Assembly: GCF_003369915.1 (NCBI RefSeq) | Contig: NW_022881614.1 | Coordinates: forward strand, 29,209,326 to 29,273,325 | Origin: Drosophila miranda | Taxonomy: Eukaryota > Arthropoda > Insecta > Diptera > Drosophilidae | DNA length: 64,000 nucleotides | Reading direction: 5' to 3' | Shown: piece after piece, positions 10,486 to 21,830 of the stretch | Layout of the letters: each line of letters begins with the position of its first letter | Position numbering within the stretch: the stretch's first letter is position 1 | Position numbers and translations under genes: made by a program | Notes under the pieces: generated by a model | What the model was told of the DNA's origin: nothing | Databases searched by the model: none | The model's input: the letters and a program-made list of their open reading frames with translations, nothing else

Positions 10486-10680
10486 AGCAGTAATCGGCTC
10501 TGAGAGAGCCGATAGCAAGAGAGAGAGATAGTCAGTTGTCAGTTCAGCCACGCATCAGACGTACACGCATATAATTATTCACAAACATACTTGTAAAACT
10601 TGGAGCTGTTATAATTTTAAGTCCAACATACTTATCAAATAAATGTTACTCGTTGCCATCAAGCAACTTAAACTACTACA
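10422..10680 (+). repeat. 3' LTR of the gypsy element (259 bp)
   Basis: Same ends and length as 6163-6421, one mismatch. It is followed by TTAATGTCAGG, which continues the host sequence interrupted at 6162. Confidence 0.93.
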
Positions 10681-11307
10681 TTAATGTCAGGCAGGGCAGC
10701 CATTCTGTAGCTCCCGTAGGCGCACTCCTTGCAAGAAGTCGGTGGCCAAACCACTTGGAAAATTGTTGAAATGCCTTTATCGGTCGGAGAGCCCGGGCGG
10801 CGCTTCTGTATCCTGTGGAGAAGAATTTTTCAACAGTGAATTCCATTGCCATACATATCGAAAGCGCTATTACAATGTTTGGAAAGGTATTTTGAAAGTA
10901 TTTCGAAAATATGCCAGGCACTGATGTGTCACATCAGGCAGTTAATTTTGTACGATTTTTCCGGCCAGTTGCCGGCTACATTTCATTCATACTTGAATGA
11001 GTTCTTCGCAGAGTCTGTGCCTAAATTTAGAGTTGTATAAATTATTGCAAGAGTTTTCATAAATGGAAGGTGAGTGTAGAAAGTTTTTGTGGTGGAGAAT
11101 ATCCACTTGAAAATGTTTAAGAAAATGTCTGCGATCTATTTAAGTGATGGGCATTCTCGTGTATCTAAACCTCCTTTCACATCCGGCATTCAAAGACTGT
11201 ACTCCAACCCCGTAAAGTATATGTAATCTGGGTCTATCTGTCCGTCTAGAGCTAGAGCAATCAAATTTTATATCCAGACTCCTGGGACGTCACACTGTTA
11301 AAAAGGT
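10681..11307. other. Host non-coding DNA between the gypsy and BEL insertions
   Basis: No convincing gene. The last five bases before the BEL LTR (11303-11307, AAGGT) equal the five bases after the LTR tail at 38781-38785. This indicates the left half of a BEL target-site duplication. Confidence 0.6.
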
Positions 11308-12840
11308 TGTTCGGAGCAGAACCCAGCCGATTAGCTGCTTGCCAAATAGCACCTAATTCTTGGCCCTCAGCCGCTTATTATACCCGATACTCAAAATGAG
11401 TATTGGGGTATATTAGATTTGTGGTTAAAGTGGATGTGCGTAACGTCCAGAAGGAATCGTTTCCGACCCCATAAAGTATATATATTCTTGATCAGCATCA
11501 ATAGCCGAGTCGATTGAGCCATGTCTGTCTGTCCGTCTGTTCGTCTGTCCGTCCGTCCGTCTGTCCGTCTGTCCGTCCGTCCGTCTGTCCGTCTATCCGT
11601 CCCCTTCAGCGCCTAGTGCTCAAAGACTATAAGAGCTAGAGCAACGATGTTTTGGATCCAGACAGAAGTCTGCTGTCACTGCTACAAAAATATTTCAAAA
11701 CTTCGCCCCGCCCACTTCCGCCCCCACAAAAGACGAAAATCTGTGGCATCCAAAATTTTAACGATACGAGAAAACCAAACACGCAGAATCGTAGAGAATG
11801 ACTATATCTTTTAGACAACAGAATCTGAATTGGATCGTATTATTATTATTATTATTATTATTGATGCTGGCATCAAGAAAACAATTTCATTTTTTCTCGC
11901 CCTGTCTCTCTCTAACACACACGTAGTATAGGCGGCTTTGCTTAGAGTAAAACATTAGCGCCTAGATCTCAGAGACTATAAAAGGTAGAGCACCCAAATT
12001 TGGTATCCATACTCCTAATATATCGGACCGAGACGAGTTTGTTTCAAAATTTCGCCACACCCCCTTCCGCCCCCGCAATGGACGAAAATCTGGGAATATT
12101 CACAAATCTCAGAGACAATTAACGATAGAGTAACCAAATTTGGTATCCGCACTCCTGTTAGATCTCACTATAAAACGTATATCTCAAAATTTCGCCTCAC
12201 GCCCTTCCGCCCACACAAAGGACGAAAATCGGTTGCATCCACAATATTGCACATTCGAGAAAACTAAAAACGCAGAATCATAGATAATGACCATATCTAT
12301 CAGATTCCTGAATCTGGATCAGATGGGATCATTTTTATAGCCAATAGGAACAAATCAATTTGCAGTTGTTACGCAGCGCCTGACGTTACGCTCAGACTGT
12401 TTTTCTGTCTCTCTCGCACGCACTCTTTGTCGTGTCGTTTAATATTAGCGGCGTCTGCCGGAGGAGAGCCATACTGACTTAGTATCGGGTATAACTGTAG
12501 AGTTGCGGTGTTCGCAGCAACTCACAACGTTCCCTCTCGTTTTGTTTGTTACTTATGTCTATGTCACTCATTTTTTTGTTAAAGCTTTGCGCGTGCTTGC
12601 CCTGCTAAACGCTCTCAGCCAGCTCGCTCTTCGCTATCTCCGCTTTGCGTCTGCCTACCGACGTCAGCCGAGCGAAGATGCGCTCAGCGATCGGAGCGGC
12701 AATGTAAAGGGCAGGCAAGCCACACTTGCAATTTGGAAGCCACGCATTAAAGAACATTTGTAATTTTATTTCTGCGCCGAGTTTTATTTCATTCGAAATA
12801 ATCAGTCGGCCGATTGGGGATAAAAAACATTATCTCCACA
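11308..12840 (+). repeat. BEL/Pao LTR1, split by a DINE-1
   Basis: Starts TGTTCGGAGCAGAACC and ends TTATCTCCACA, just before the primer site. Removing the DINE-1 at 11378-12539 leaves a continuous LTR of about 371 bp, judged against the uninterrupted stretch in LTR2 (18417-18711). It carries a G+C-rich R/U5-like middle and a GATAAAAAACATTATC end. Confidence 0.88.
11378..12539 (+). mobile_element. DINE-1/INE-1 (ISY-like) Helentron, full length, in LTR1
   Basis: About 1162 bp, from TTATACCCGATACTC to CCCTCTCG. It has the family hallmarks: 5' TATACCCG block, GTCC/GTCT tetranucleotide tract (11520-11600), repeated CGCCC(A)C-CCTTCCGCCC blocks, an (ATT)n run near 11838-11861, and a 3' stem-loop (GAGTTGC...GCAACTC). 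It lies between A and T of the LTR (CTTA/TTTT), with no target duplication, as expected of rolling-circle elements. Non-autonomous: no Rep/helicase frame. Confidence 0.9.
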
Positions 12841-12847
12841 TAAAATT

Positions 12848-12863
12848 TGGTGACCCCGACGTG
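12848..12863 (+). other. BEL primer binding site
   Basis: TGGTGACCCCGACGTG follows the LTR end after seven bases, the position of a primer site. The identical sequence follows LTR2 at 20743. I cannot assign the tRNA with confidence. Confidence 0.55.
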
Positions 12864-13194
12864 ATCTCTGAGTTGCACTGTCAATTAATAATCATTCGCG
12901 ATCGACATTCGTTAGCCTTAGCAAATTTTCGGCGGTTAAGCACAATTCGGTGCTAAAACATACTTACATACACCTACATACACGCATTACTGGCTATTAA
13001 TTTCTCTGTCGCGACAATTCGGTCAGTGCAGTGCAGCGAACTCAGTAATACACACAAGCGGAGTACAAAGCGGAATCGGACAGCTCGCACAGCTAAAGGC
13101 ATTAGCTGTAATCCCTTTGCTTTCGGTTCCCACGTTTATACGTATACAGGGTGTCTTTTTCGGTCGTGCTGAGTGACTCTTTTAAAACCTCAAC

Positions 13195-13926
13195 ATGGCA
13201 GCACCTGAGCCTACCAATGTCGCGAACGCAGCAATGCCGAGTGATGTAGATTTCTACAAGCACAAGGCCGAGTCCATCGCGCGCCAACTAAAGGCCATGG
13301 ATCGCTTTCTCACCAAGGAAGAGCTTGCCGAGTTAGATGAGGCAGAACTTCAAGCTCGCTTAGAGCAAATCGAGCGAATGAATGCGGATTTCGATGCCGC
13401 TCAAACGAGCCTTGAAAGTCTGGATTTCCTGCAGTTAGCCCATGATGCCCGGCTGGACTTTTCGAATGTTTATGTCAAGGTTAGGTCCAGGCTGTCGCGG
13501 GAGTTGATGGCTGCTCGCACGGTAAATGTTGCCAATTCAACGGCTCGGCATACTCTCGAGGGGAATTCGTCGTTGTTCGCCTATAATAGTATAGGCCGTT
13601 CTCGAATGCCCGAGTTGCAGCTTCCGCGATTCGGTGGGAACTACATGGATTGGCCAGAATTCCACTCGATGTTCTCGACAATGGTGCACAAAGACCATCG
13701 TATACCAATCATCGAAAAATTCCAATATCTTCGTGGATGTCTTGATGGTGCTGCGCTGGATACGATTCGTTCCTTGGAATTTTCTGAGGAGAATTACGAC
13801 AAGGCGTTGAATTTACTAATGTTGCGATTCGATAATAAACTGTTACATTTTCAGGCACACGTCAAGGTTATTTTCGGGCTGCCCCCTCGAGTCAGAAATC
13901 TCTGCCTAGCCAAAACGTGCTGCTAG
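13195..13926 (+). pseudogene. BEL copy 1 gag (DUF1759-like), frameshifted
   Basis: The frame opens with MAAPEPTNV and has a charged coiled-coil-like N-terminus (residues 20-75, rich in E, A and L). The DUF1759 signature follows: LPRFGG, then W-x-EF-x-S-M-F, then KFQYLRGCL (residues about 138-185). After residue 225 one C is missing relative to copy 2 (CCCCCTCGAG versus CCCCCCTCGAG). This shifts the frame out of the protease region, and translation stops at 13926. No CCHC knuckle is seen between gag and protease in either copy. Gag forms the particle in intact BEL elements; this copy would make only a truncated gag. Confidence 0.85.
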
Positions 13927-14911
13927 CTACCGCAATCGCATATGTCAGGGGCCGTTTTGGATCGCTTATTCCATGTCATGCCATTTTAGATTCCGCTTCT
14001 CAGGTTAACTTTATAACATCGAGACTCGCCAATAAGCTGCAGTTAGATCCTCACCCGTCTCACGTTCAAATCGCCGGTATTGGAGAGTCAATTCTACCAT
14101 CCAGCAAGGCTGTAGACATCGTCCTGCAATCTCAAGACGAAAGCTATCACGGTTTCCTCTCTGGCCAATGCCAAATAATCTAAAACTGGCTGATCCTAAT
14201 TTCGCCAAGCCCTAGCGTGTCGATCTGTTGATAGGTGCTGGTTTGTTCTTCGAATTAATGTGCGTTGTACAGATTCGACTGTCAGACCAATTGCCAACAT
14301 TGCAGAAGACGAAACTTGGCTGGATAGTGTCAGGAAGTAATAAAAACTCTGAGAAAGCCCGTGCGGCGCTAGCAGATGTTGAAGATCCCCCTGTCATCTC
14401 CGCTTGCGAGACTAATTTGTGCGATATTGTAAGGCGGTTTTGGGAAGTCGATGGAGATTATTCGCCCTCATCAATTTCGGAGGAAGATGTTCATTGCGAA
14501 CAGCATTTCGTCACAAACTGCATTCGCCTAGATTCCGGAGCTTACTCCGTGCGTTTGCCAACCAAATTCAGTCTAGAGGAATTAGGAGAATCGTATCAGC
14601 AGGCGCTACATAGATTTCTCAATTTGGAGAGGAAGCTAGCAAAAAATGCACAGCTTAAGGCAAAATATATGGAGTTTCTCCAGGAGTGACGTGATTTAGG
14701 ACACATGTCGCCAGCTTCGCGGCAGTCAGACCTCCCGCAGTACTTCTTGCCTCACCATTGCGTCCACAAGCAGGATAGTACAACCACCAAATTACGCGTA
14801 GTGTTCGATGGATCTGCCAAAACAGCTTCTGGAGTATCACTGAATGATGCGCTAATGGCTGGACCCACCATCCAACCTAAAATTCTGATAACTCTGCTTC
14901 GTTTACGCTTT
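13917..14911 (+). pseudogene. BEL copy 1 protease and front of RT, broken
   Basis: Contains a retropepsin-like segment (ILDSASQVNFIT) and linker sequence of the DUF1758 kind. About 60 bp are missing near 14165 compared with copy 2, with a stop at 14181-14183. The RT front resumes at about 14228 and reaches a TGA at 14687-14689 that copy 2 shares. RT continues in frame (KLRVVFDGSAKT, residues of the RT fingers) to the DINE-1 insertion at 14912. Without the insertion the frame would join directly to the RT sequence at 15990. Confidence 0.85.
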
Positions 14912-15989
14912 TTATACCCGATACTCAAAATGAGTATTGGGGTATATTAGATTTGTGGTAAAAGTGGATGTGTGTAACGTCCAGAAGGAATCGTTTCCGA
15001 CCCCATAAAGTATACATATTCTTGATCAGCATCAATAGCCGAGTCGATTGAGCCATGTCTGTCTGTCCGTCTGTCCGTCCCTATTAGCGCCTAGTGCTCA
15101 AAGACTATAAGAGCTAGAGCAACGATGTTTTGGATCCAGACTTCTGTGATATGTCACTGCTACAAAAATATTCCAAAACTTCGCCCCGCTCACTTCCGCC
15201 TCCACAAAGGACGAAAATCTGTGGCATCCACAATTTTAAAGATACGAGAAAACCAAAAACGCAGAATCGTAGAGAATGCCCATATCTTTTAGACTGCAGA
15301 ATTTAAATTCGATCGTATTATTATTATAGCCAGCAGCAAGAAAACAATTTCATTTTTTCTCGCCCTGTCTCTCTCTAACACACACGTAGCATAGCCGGCT
15401 TTGCTTAGAGTAAAACATTAGCGCCTAGATCTCAGAGACTATAATAGCTAGAGCAACCAAATTTGGTATCCACACTCCTAGTATATCGGACCGAGACGAG
15501 TTTGTTTCAAAATTTCGCCACACCACCTTCCGCCCCCGCAAAGGATGAAAATCTGGGGATATTCACAAATCTCAGAGACTATTAAGGCTAGAGTAACCAA
15601 ATTTGGTATCCGCACTCCTGTTAGATCTCACTATAAAACGTATATCTCAAAATTTCGCCCCACCCCCTTCCGCCCCCCCCCCCCCCCCCCCCCCAAAGGA
15701 CGAAAATTTGTGGAATCCACAATTTTGAAGATACGAGAAAACTAAAAACGCAGAATCATAGATCTGGATCAGATCAGATCATTTTTATAGCCGAAAGGAA
15801 CAAATCAATTTGCACTGGCTACGCAGCGCCCGACGTCACGCTCAGACTGATTTTCTGTCTCTCTCGCACGCACTCTTTGTCGTTTCGTTCAATATTAGCG
15901 GCGTCTGCCGGAGGAGAGCCATACTGACTTAGTATCGGGTATAACTGTAGAGTTGCGGTGTCCGCTGCAACTCACAACGTTCCCCCTCG
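14912..15989 (+). mobile_element. DINE-1 (ISY-like) in RT of BEL copy 1
   Basis: About 1078 bp with the standard TTATACCCG start and CCCCCTCG end. A long poly-C tract at 15674-15694 distinguishes it from its partner at 22869-23923, which occupies the same position in copy 2. Confidence 0.9.
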
Positions 15990-16663
15990 TTTAAAGTCGC
16001 CTTGTGTGGCGATATCTGCAAAATGTACAGCTGTGTACGCGTTTCCCATCCCGATACGCACGTGCAGTGCATCCTATGGCGCAATGACTGAAGTAACCCA
16101 CCACGGACAATCTTCTGTTTAGCTTCGCTCACGTCGGAGCCGCTGCAGGCCCAATATCGAAGCGTTCGGTCCTGTCTACACTAGCTAGGTTCTACGATCC
16201 TCTAGGGCTCATCTCTCCCATCATCACAAAAGCTAAAATATTTATGCAGTCGCTATGGAACGAAAGCCTAAAGTTGAATTGGGACGAAAGCCTGCCCCAG
16301 GATCTACATACGACTTGGATTGAGCTGACTTCGCAGTTGTCGATGGTTGAAAACTTTAAGTTTCCACGTTACGTGCTTCGGCAGCAAGCCAGATTAGAAA
16401 TGCACGCGTTTTGTGATGCGAGCCAAGCAGCATATGGCGCCTGTGTATACATGCGTTCGGAAGCTCTTGGCATTGTGCAAAGTCATCTCTTATGCTCTAA
16501 ATCCAGAGTCGCGCCCTTGAAAAGTATCACTATCCCCAAGCTTGAGCTATCCGCTGCCCTCGTATTAGCCGAACTAGTGTCCACCATAGTTAAGGGATTA
16601 TCAGCTCCATGCCAAATACATTGCTGGTCGGATTCGTCCATAGCCCTTGCCTGGATTCGATAA
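15990..16663 (+). pseudogene. BEL copy 1 RT remnant and RNase H
   Basis: RT resumes with L-C-G-D-I-C-K-M-Y and then loses the YVDD-containing part through a deletion at about 16088. From 16244 a clean frame encodes the RT thumb/RNase H region: FCDAS (first Asp), KLEL (Glu) and WSDSS (Asp) are all present. It ends at a TAA (16661-16663) that copy 2 also has. In intact elements this enzyme removes the RNA template. Confidence 0.85.
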
Positions 16664-16669
16664 TCACCA

Positions 16670-18416
16670 TTGAATTTTAATATATTTGTTTCTAATCGAG
16701 TTCAGCGGATTCAGGAGCTCACCGCTGGAATGACTTGGCATCACGTGCCCACAAAGTTGAATCCTGCCGACATCATATCACGTGGATCCACGCCCGCTGA
16801 ACTAATGGATAGCAGCCTTTGGATCTCTGGACCACCATTCTTGCGTCTTGAGAGCTCAGAGTGGCCTGCAGGCTTGCAATTGCCGACCGATGTACCAGAA
16901 CGTCGTCATGCAGTATTGGTTGTTTCAAACGAAAGGGATGTATCGTACGATTGCAAATTTCAAAACTCATTCGGATCCATGCAGCGCGTCTTTGCTTACA
17001 TATATCGATTCTACATTCTCAAGGACAAAGGCATAGCGCGGTCGAAGGGTCAACTTACCGTAATCGACATCAAAAATGGTACGCATTTGCTCATAAGGGC
17101 AATACAGCAGCAACAATTTTCGGAAGAGATAAGGGCCCTCGCCAGAAAACAGGCCCTACCGCCAAAAAGCACGATGGCCTCACTGAATCCATTTCTGGAT
17201 AGCTTTGGATTGCTGCGGGTTGGAGGCCGCCTCCAAAATGCCGAATTGGACTACGAGGCGAAGCACCCGATCCTGCTTCCTAAGGGACATCCTGTCACTG
17301 TCTCTATTATTATCTTCTTTCACGAAAGGTTTCTCCACGCAGGAGCTCAAGGATTGCTCGGACTGCTTCGGCAAAAATTCTGGCCTGTTAGTGGACGCAA
17401 ATATGTTGCGGGAATCATTCGCAAATGTGTTAGATGCTTTCGTTTGAAGCCAGTGCTGAGGGAACATATCCAGCATTCCACACAACGGGCGTTGATTTTT
17501 GCGGACCCTTTTATCACAAGTCGGAAGTCAGAAGCAGGCCTCCTATCAAATGTTACATCGCTGTCTTCGTATGCTTTAGCACCAAAGCAACTCATTTGGA
17601 AGTCGTTCGGGATCTATCTACATAATCCTTTCTGGCAGCATTAAGGCGTTTTATAAGTCTACGAATCATCTGGTCAGACAACGCTACAAATTTTGTAGGA
17701 GCAAAAAATGAGCTTTTGGAGTTTCGGCAAATGCTCCTCAGCGATCCTCATACGACGGCTGTGTCACATCTCTGCGTTTCTAGTGGAATCAATTGGAAAT
17801 TCATCCCCCCTCGCTCACCTCATTTTGGGGGTTTGTGTGAGGCGGCTGTTAAAGCAGCTAAATATCATTTTCATCGCATCGTCGGGACCTACATCTTTAC
17901 TCTTGATGAAATTCAGACCTTGGCTTGTGAAATCTCTGCTTTGTTAAATTCCCTTCCGCTTTATGCAATTACAGAAAGTCCCGATGATCTAGATGTGCTC
18001 ACGCCAAACCACTTTCTCAATGGAGCCCCGAAAGCTGCATTCGACGAGCCAGATGTGACGCATCTCCGGGTCAACCTACTTAGTCGATGGCAGCGGCTGT
18101 GTCAAATGAAGCAGGCGTTTTGGAGAAAATGGAGCACGGCGTATCTTTCGATTCTTCAGGAGCGGAGCAAGTGATGACCGCATCGTCTCCAAACATCAAG
18201 CCATGAGCGCTCGTCATGATCTAGGAGGAAACGCTGCCACCATTAAGGTGGACGCTTGGCCGCATTGAGAGCGTCATCCCAGGAAAAGATGGAACCATCA
18301 GAGTAGCCGTCATCCGCACTCAAAGAGGCCTTTTCAAGAGGGACGTTGGAAAAATAGCGGTTCTGCCCCTTCAGGATGGATCTGTTGAAAGCCCTTGCCT
18401 TCCAACGGGGGGTGAA
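16670..18416 (+). pseudogene. BEL copy 1 integrase and DUF5641-like C-terminus, broken
   Basis: The frame from 16670 continues the RNase H tail (HHVPTKLNPADIISRG). It then reaches the integrase zinc-binding domain (H-x4-H ... C-x2-C near 17330-17440). A frameshift near 17470 moves the core into another frame (TTGVDFCGPF, first Asp; ATHLEVV). The last part, about 17716-18174, has the GINWKFIPPRSPHFGG segment and the VTHLRVNLLSRWQRL motif of DUF5641. A stop at 18172-18174 is followed by further recognisable pol sequence up to the LTR. The normally Trp-containing GGLWEA motif reads GGLCEA here. Not functional. Confidence 0.85.
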
Positions 18417-18711
18417 TGTTCGGAGCAGAACCCAGCCGATTAGCTGCTTGCCAAATAGCACCTAATTCTTGGCCCTCAGCCGCTTATTTTGTTTGTTACT
18501 TATGTCTATGTCACTCATTTGTTTGTTAAAGCTTTGCGCGTGCTTGCCCTGCTAAACGCTCTCTGCCAGCTCGCTCTTCGCTATCTCCGCTTTGCGTCTG
18601 CCTACCGACATCAGCCGAGCGAAGCTGCGCTCAGCGATCGGAGCGGCAATGTAAAGGGCAGGCAAGCCACACTTGCAATTTGGATGTCACTCATTAAAGA
18701 ACATATCGTAA

Positions 18712-20701
18712 CTATACCCGATACTCAAAACGAGGGGGAACGTTGTGAGTTGCAGCGGACACCGCAACTCTACAGTTATACCCGATACTAAGTCAGTAGG
18801 AGAGAGAGCCACTCCGGCAGACGCCGCTAATTTGAACGACACGACAAAGAGTGCGTGCGAGAGAGACAGAAAATCAGTCTGTGCGTGACGTCGGTGGCTG
18901 CGTAGCCAGTGCAAATTGATTTGTTCCTTTTGGCTATAAAAATGATCTGATCTGATCCAGATTCAGCAATCTGATAAATATGATCATTATCTATGATTCT
19001 GATTAGTTTTCTCGTATTCTCAATATTCTGGATGCAACAGATTTTCGTCCTTTGTGGGGCGGAAGTGGGTGGGGCGAAATTTTGAGATATACGTTTTAAA
19101 GTGAGATCTAACAGGAGTGCGGATACCAAATTTGGTTACTCTAGCCTTAATAGTCTCTGAGATTTGTGAATATCGCCAGATTTTCATCCTTTGCGGGGGC
19201 GGAAGGGGGTGGGGCGAAATTTTGAAACAAACTCGTCTCGGTCCGATATATTAGGAGTGCGGATACCAAATTTGGTTGCTCTAGCTTTTATAGTCTCTGA
19301 GATCTAGGCGCTAATGTTTTACTCTAAGCAAAGCCGGCTATGCTACGTGTGTGTTAGAGAGAGACACGGCGAGAAAAAATGAAATTCTTTTCTTGATGCT
19401 GGCTATAATAATAATACGATCTTATTCAAATTCTGCAGTCTAAAAGATATGGTCATTCTCTACGATTCTGCGTTTTTGGTTTTCTCGTATCTTTAAAATT
19501 GTGAATGCCACAGATTTTCGTCCTTTGTGGGGGCGGAAGTGAGCGGGGCGAAGTTTTGAAATATTTTTGTAGCAGTGACATATCACAGAAGTCTGAATCC
19601 AAAACATCGTTGCTCTAGCTCTTATAGTCTTTGAGCACTAGGCGCTAATAGGGACGGACAGACGGACAGACGGACGGACGGCAAGACGGACAGACAGACA
19701 TGGCTCAATCGACTCGGCTATTGATGCTGATCAAGAATATATATACTTTATGGGGTCGGAACGATTCCTTCTGGACGTTACACACATCCACTTTTACCAC
19801 AAATCTAATATACCCCAATACTCATTTTGAGTATCGGGTATAAAAATGAGTATTGGGGTATATTAGATTTGTGGTAAAAGGGGATGTGTGTAACGTCCAG
19901 AAGGAATCGTTTCCGACCCCATAAAGTATATATATTCTTGATCAGCATCAATAGCCGAGCCGATTGAGCCCTGTCTGTCTGTCCGTCCGTCCGTCTGTCC
20001 GTCTGCCCGTCCCCTTCAGCGCCTAGTGCTCAAAGACTATAAGAGCTAGAGCAACGTTGTTTTGGACCCAGACTTCTGTGATATGTCACTGCTACAAAAA
20101 TATTTCAAAACTTCGCCCCGCCCACTTCCGCCCCCACAAAGGACGAAAATCTGTGGCATCCACATTTTTAAAGATACGATAAAGCCAAAAACGCAGAAGC
20201 GTAGAGGATGACTATATGTTCTAGAGTGCAAAATCTGAACCAGATCTTATAATTATTATAGCCAGAATCCCGAAAACAATTTCATTCTTTCTCGCTCTGT
20301 CTCTCTCTAACACACAGGTTTCATGGTCGGCTTTGCCAATTGCAAAATATGAGTTCAAGGATCTCAGAACCTATAAGAGCCAGAGCAACCAAATTTGGTA
20401 TCCACACTCCTGTGATATCGGACCTTGACCGTTTCGTGTCCAAATTTCGCCACACCCCCTTTCGCCCCCGCAATGGACGAAAATCTGGGGCATCCACAAA
20501 TCTCAGAGACTATTAAGGCTAGAGTAACCAAATTTGGTATCCGCACTTCTGTTAGATCTCCATATAAAACGTATATCTCAGAAATTCGCCCCACCCCCTT
20601 CCGCCCACACAAAGGACGAAAATCTGTTGCATCCACAATATTGCAGATTCGAGAAAACTAAAAACGCAGAATCATAGATAATGACCATATCTATCAGACT
20701 G
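18712..20701 (+). mobile_element. Outer DINE-1 in LTR2, interrupted and 3'-truncated
   Basis: Its first 19 bases are at 18712-18730 and the rest at 19844-20701. It belongs to a distinct subtype with the TTTCATGGTCGGCTTTGCC block (near 20320). The same subtype block is found only in the DINE-1 at 37590-38703. The 3' terminal 200 or so bases are missing. Confidence 0.88.
18731..19843 (-). mobile_element. Inner DINE-1 inserted in the outer DINE-1
   Basis: A full-length minus-strand copy from CGAGGGGGAACG to CGGGTATAA. It sits in the CTCAAAA/TGAG site of the outer copy, which is itself part of the DINE-1 5' end. The same inner insertion recurs in LTR3 at 26956-28052. Confidence 0.9.
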
Positions 20702-21097
20702 CGGCCGATTGGGGATAAAAAACATTATCTCAACATAAAATTTGGTGACCCCGACGTGATCTCTGAGTTGCACTGTCAATTAATAATCATTCGCGATCGA
20801 CATTCGTTAGCCTTAGCAAATTTTCGGCGGCTAAGCACAATTCGGTGCTAAAACATACTTACATACACCTACATACACGCATTGCTGGCTATTAATTTCT
20901 CTGTCGCGACAATTCGGTCAGTGCAGTGCAGCGAACTCACTAATACACACCAGCGGGGTACAAAGCGGAATCGGACAGCTCGCACAGCCGCACAGCTAAA
21001 GGCATTAGCTGTAATCCCTTTGCTTTCGGTTCCCACGTTTATACGTATACAGGGTGTCTTTTTCGGTCGTGCTGAGTGACTCTTTTAAAACCTCAAC

Positions 21098-21830
21098 ATG
21101 GCAGCACCTGAGCCTACCAATGTCGCGAACGCAGCAATGCCGAGTGATGTAGATTTCTACAAGCACAAGGCCGAGTCCATCGCGCGCCAACTAAAGGCCA
21201 TGGATCGCTTTCTCACCAAGGAAGAGCTTGCCGAGTTAGATGAGGCAGAACTTCAAGCTCGCTTAGAGCAAATCGAGCGAATGAATGCGGATTTCGATGC
21301 CGCTCAAACGAGCCTTGAAAGTCTGGATTTCCTGCAGTTAGCCCATGATGCCCGGCTGGACTTTTCGAATGTTTATGTCAAGGTTAGGTCCAGGCTGTCG
21401 CGGGAGTTGATGGCTGCTCGCACGGTAAATGTTGCCAATTCAACGGCTCGGCATACTCTCGAGGGGAATTCGTCGTTGTTCGCCTATAATAGTATAGGCC
21501 GTTCTCGAATGCCCGAGTTGCAGCTTCGGTGGGAACTACATGGATTGGCCAGAATTCCACTCGATGTTCTCGACAATGGTGCACAAAGACCATCGTATAC
21601 CAATCATCGAAAAATTCCAATATCTTCGTGGATGTCTTGATGGTGCTGCGCTGGATACGATTCGTTCCTTGGAATTTTCGGAGGAGAATTACGACAAGGC
21701 GTTGAATTTACTAATGTTGCGATTCGATAATAAACTGTTACATTTTCAGGCACACGTCAAGGCTATTTTCGGACTGCCCCCCTCGAGTCAGAAATCTCTG
21801 CCTAGCCAAAACGTGCTGCTAGCTACCGCA
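21098..21830 (+). pseudogene. BEL copy 2 gag (DUF1759-like), frameshifted
   Basis: Identical to copy 1 gag for its first 143 codons. The bases CCGCGATT are then missing between two TTC repeats at 21526, shifting the frame; the DUF1759 core continues in another frame from about 21537. From there the frame passes without a stop through gag into protease and the RT front up to 22646, longer than in copy 1. No zinc knuckle is visible. Confidence 0.85.

Larger units (their letters stand above)
6163..10680 (+). mobile_element. Ty3/gypsy LTR retrotransposon, recent insertion with internal pol deletion
   Basis: The element is bounded by two 259-bp LTRs (TG...CA) and flanked by TTAA on both sides (6159-6162 and 10681-10684), a 4-bp target duplication. 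Order: 5' LTR, tRNA-Pro-type primer site, leader with five 151-bp repeats, gag-protease-RT frame, deletion junction near 9690-9700, integrase C-terminal half, 3' LTR. The deletion removes the RT catalytic YxDD box, RNase H and the front of integrase, so the copy cannot move by itself. The LTRs differ at one position (A6332 versus T10591), which suggests a recent insertion. No env-like frame is present. Confidence 0.92.
12841..18416 (+). mobile_element. BEL/Pao retrotransposon copy 1, internal region (defective)
   Basis: Runs from the primer site to the next LTR. Order: gag (DUF1759-like), aspartic protease (DUF1758-like), RT interrupted by DINE-1, RNase H, integrase, DUF5641-like C-terminus. 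It differs from copy 2 (20736-26643) by small and medium deletions, among them loss of the RT YVDD segment near 16088 and about 60 bp near 14165. Both copies share the same DINE-1 insertion in RT, so they descend from one duplicated unit. Confidence 0.9.
18417..20735 (+). repeat. BEL/Pao LTR2 (shared by copies 1 and 2), split by nested DINE-1s
   Basis: The LTR start (TGTTCGGAGC, 18417) runs uninterrupted to 18711. It is broken by one DINE-1 that itself contains another, and its last 34 bases (CGGCCGATTGG... to 20735) precede the primer site of copy 2. About 45 bp of LTR and the 3' end of the outer DINE-1 are missing at 20701/20702. As the 3' LTR of copy 1 and 5' LTR of copy 2, it makes the array LTR-internal-LTR-internal-LTR. 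Confidence 0.88.

Noticed and set aside
15545..15745. Frames of 60-90 codons such as MKIWGYSQISETIKARVTKFG recurring at several places
   Set aside because: All fall inside DINE-1 copies, which are non-coding; recurrence reflects the repeat family.
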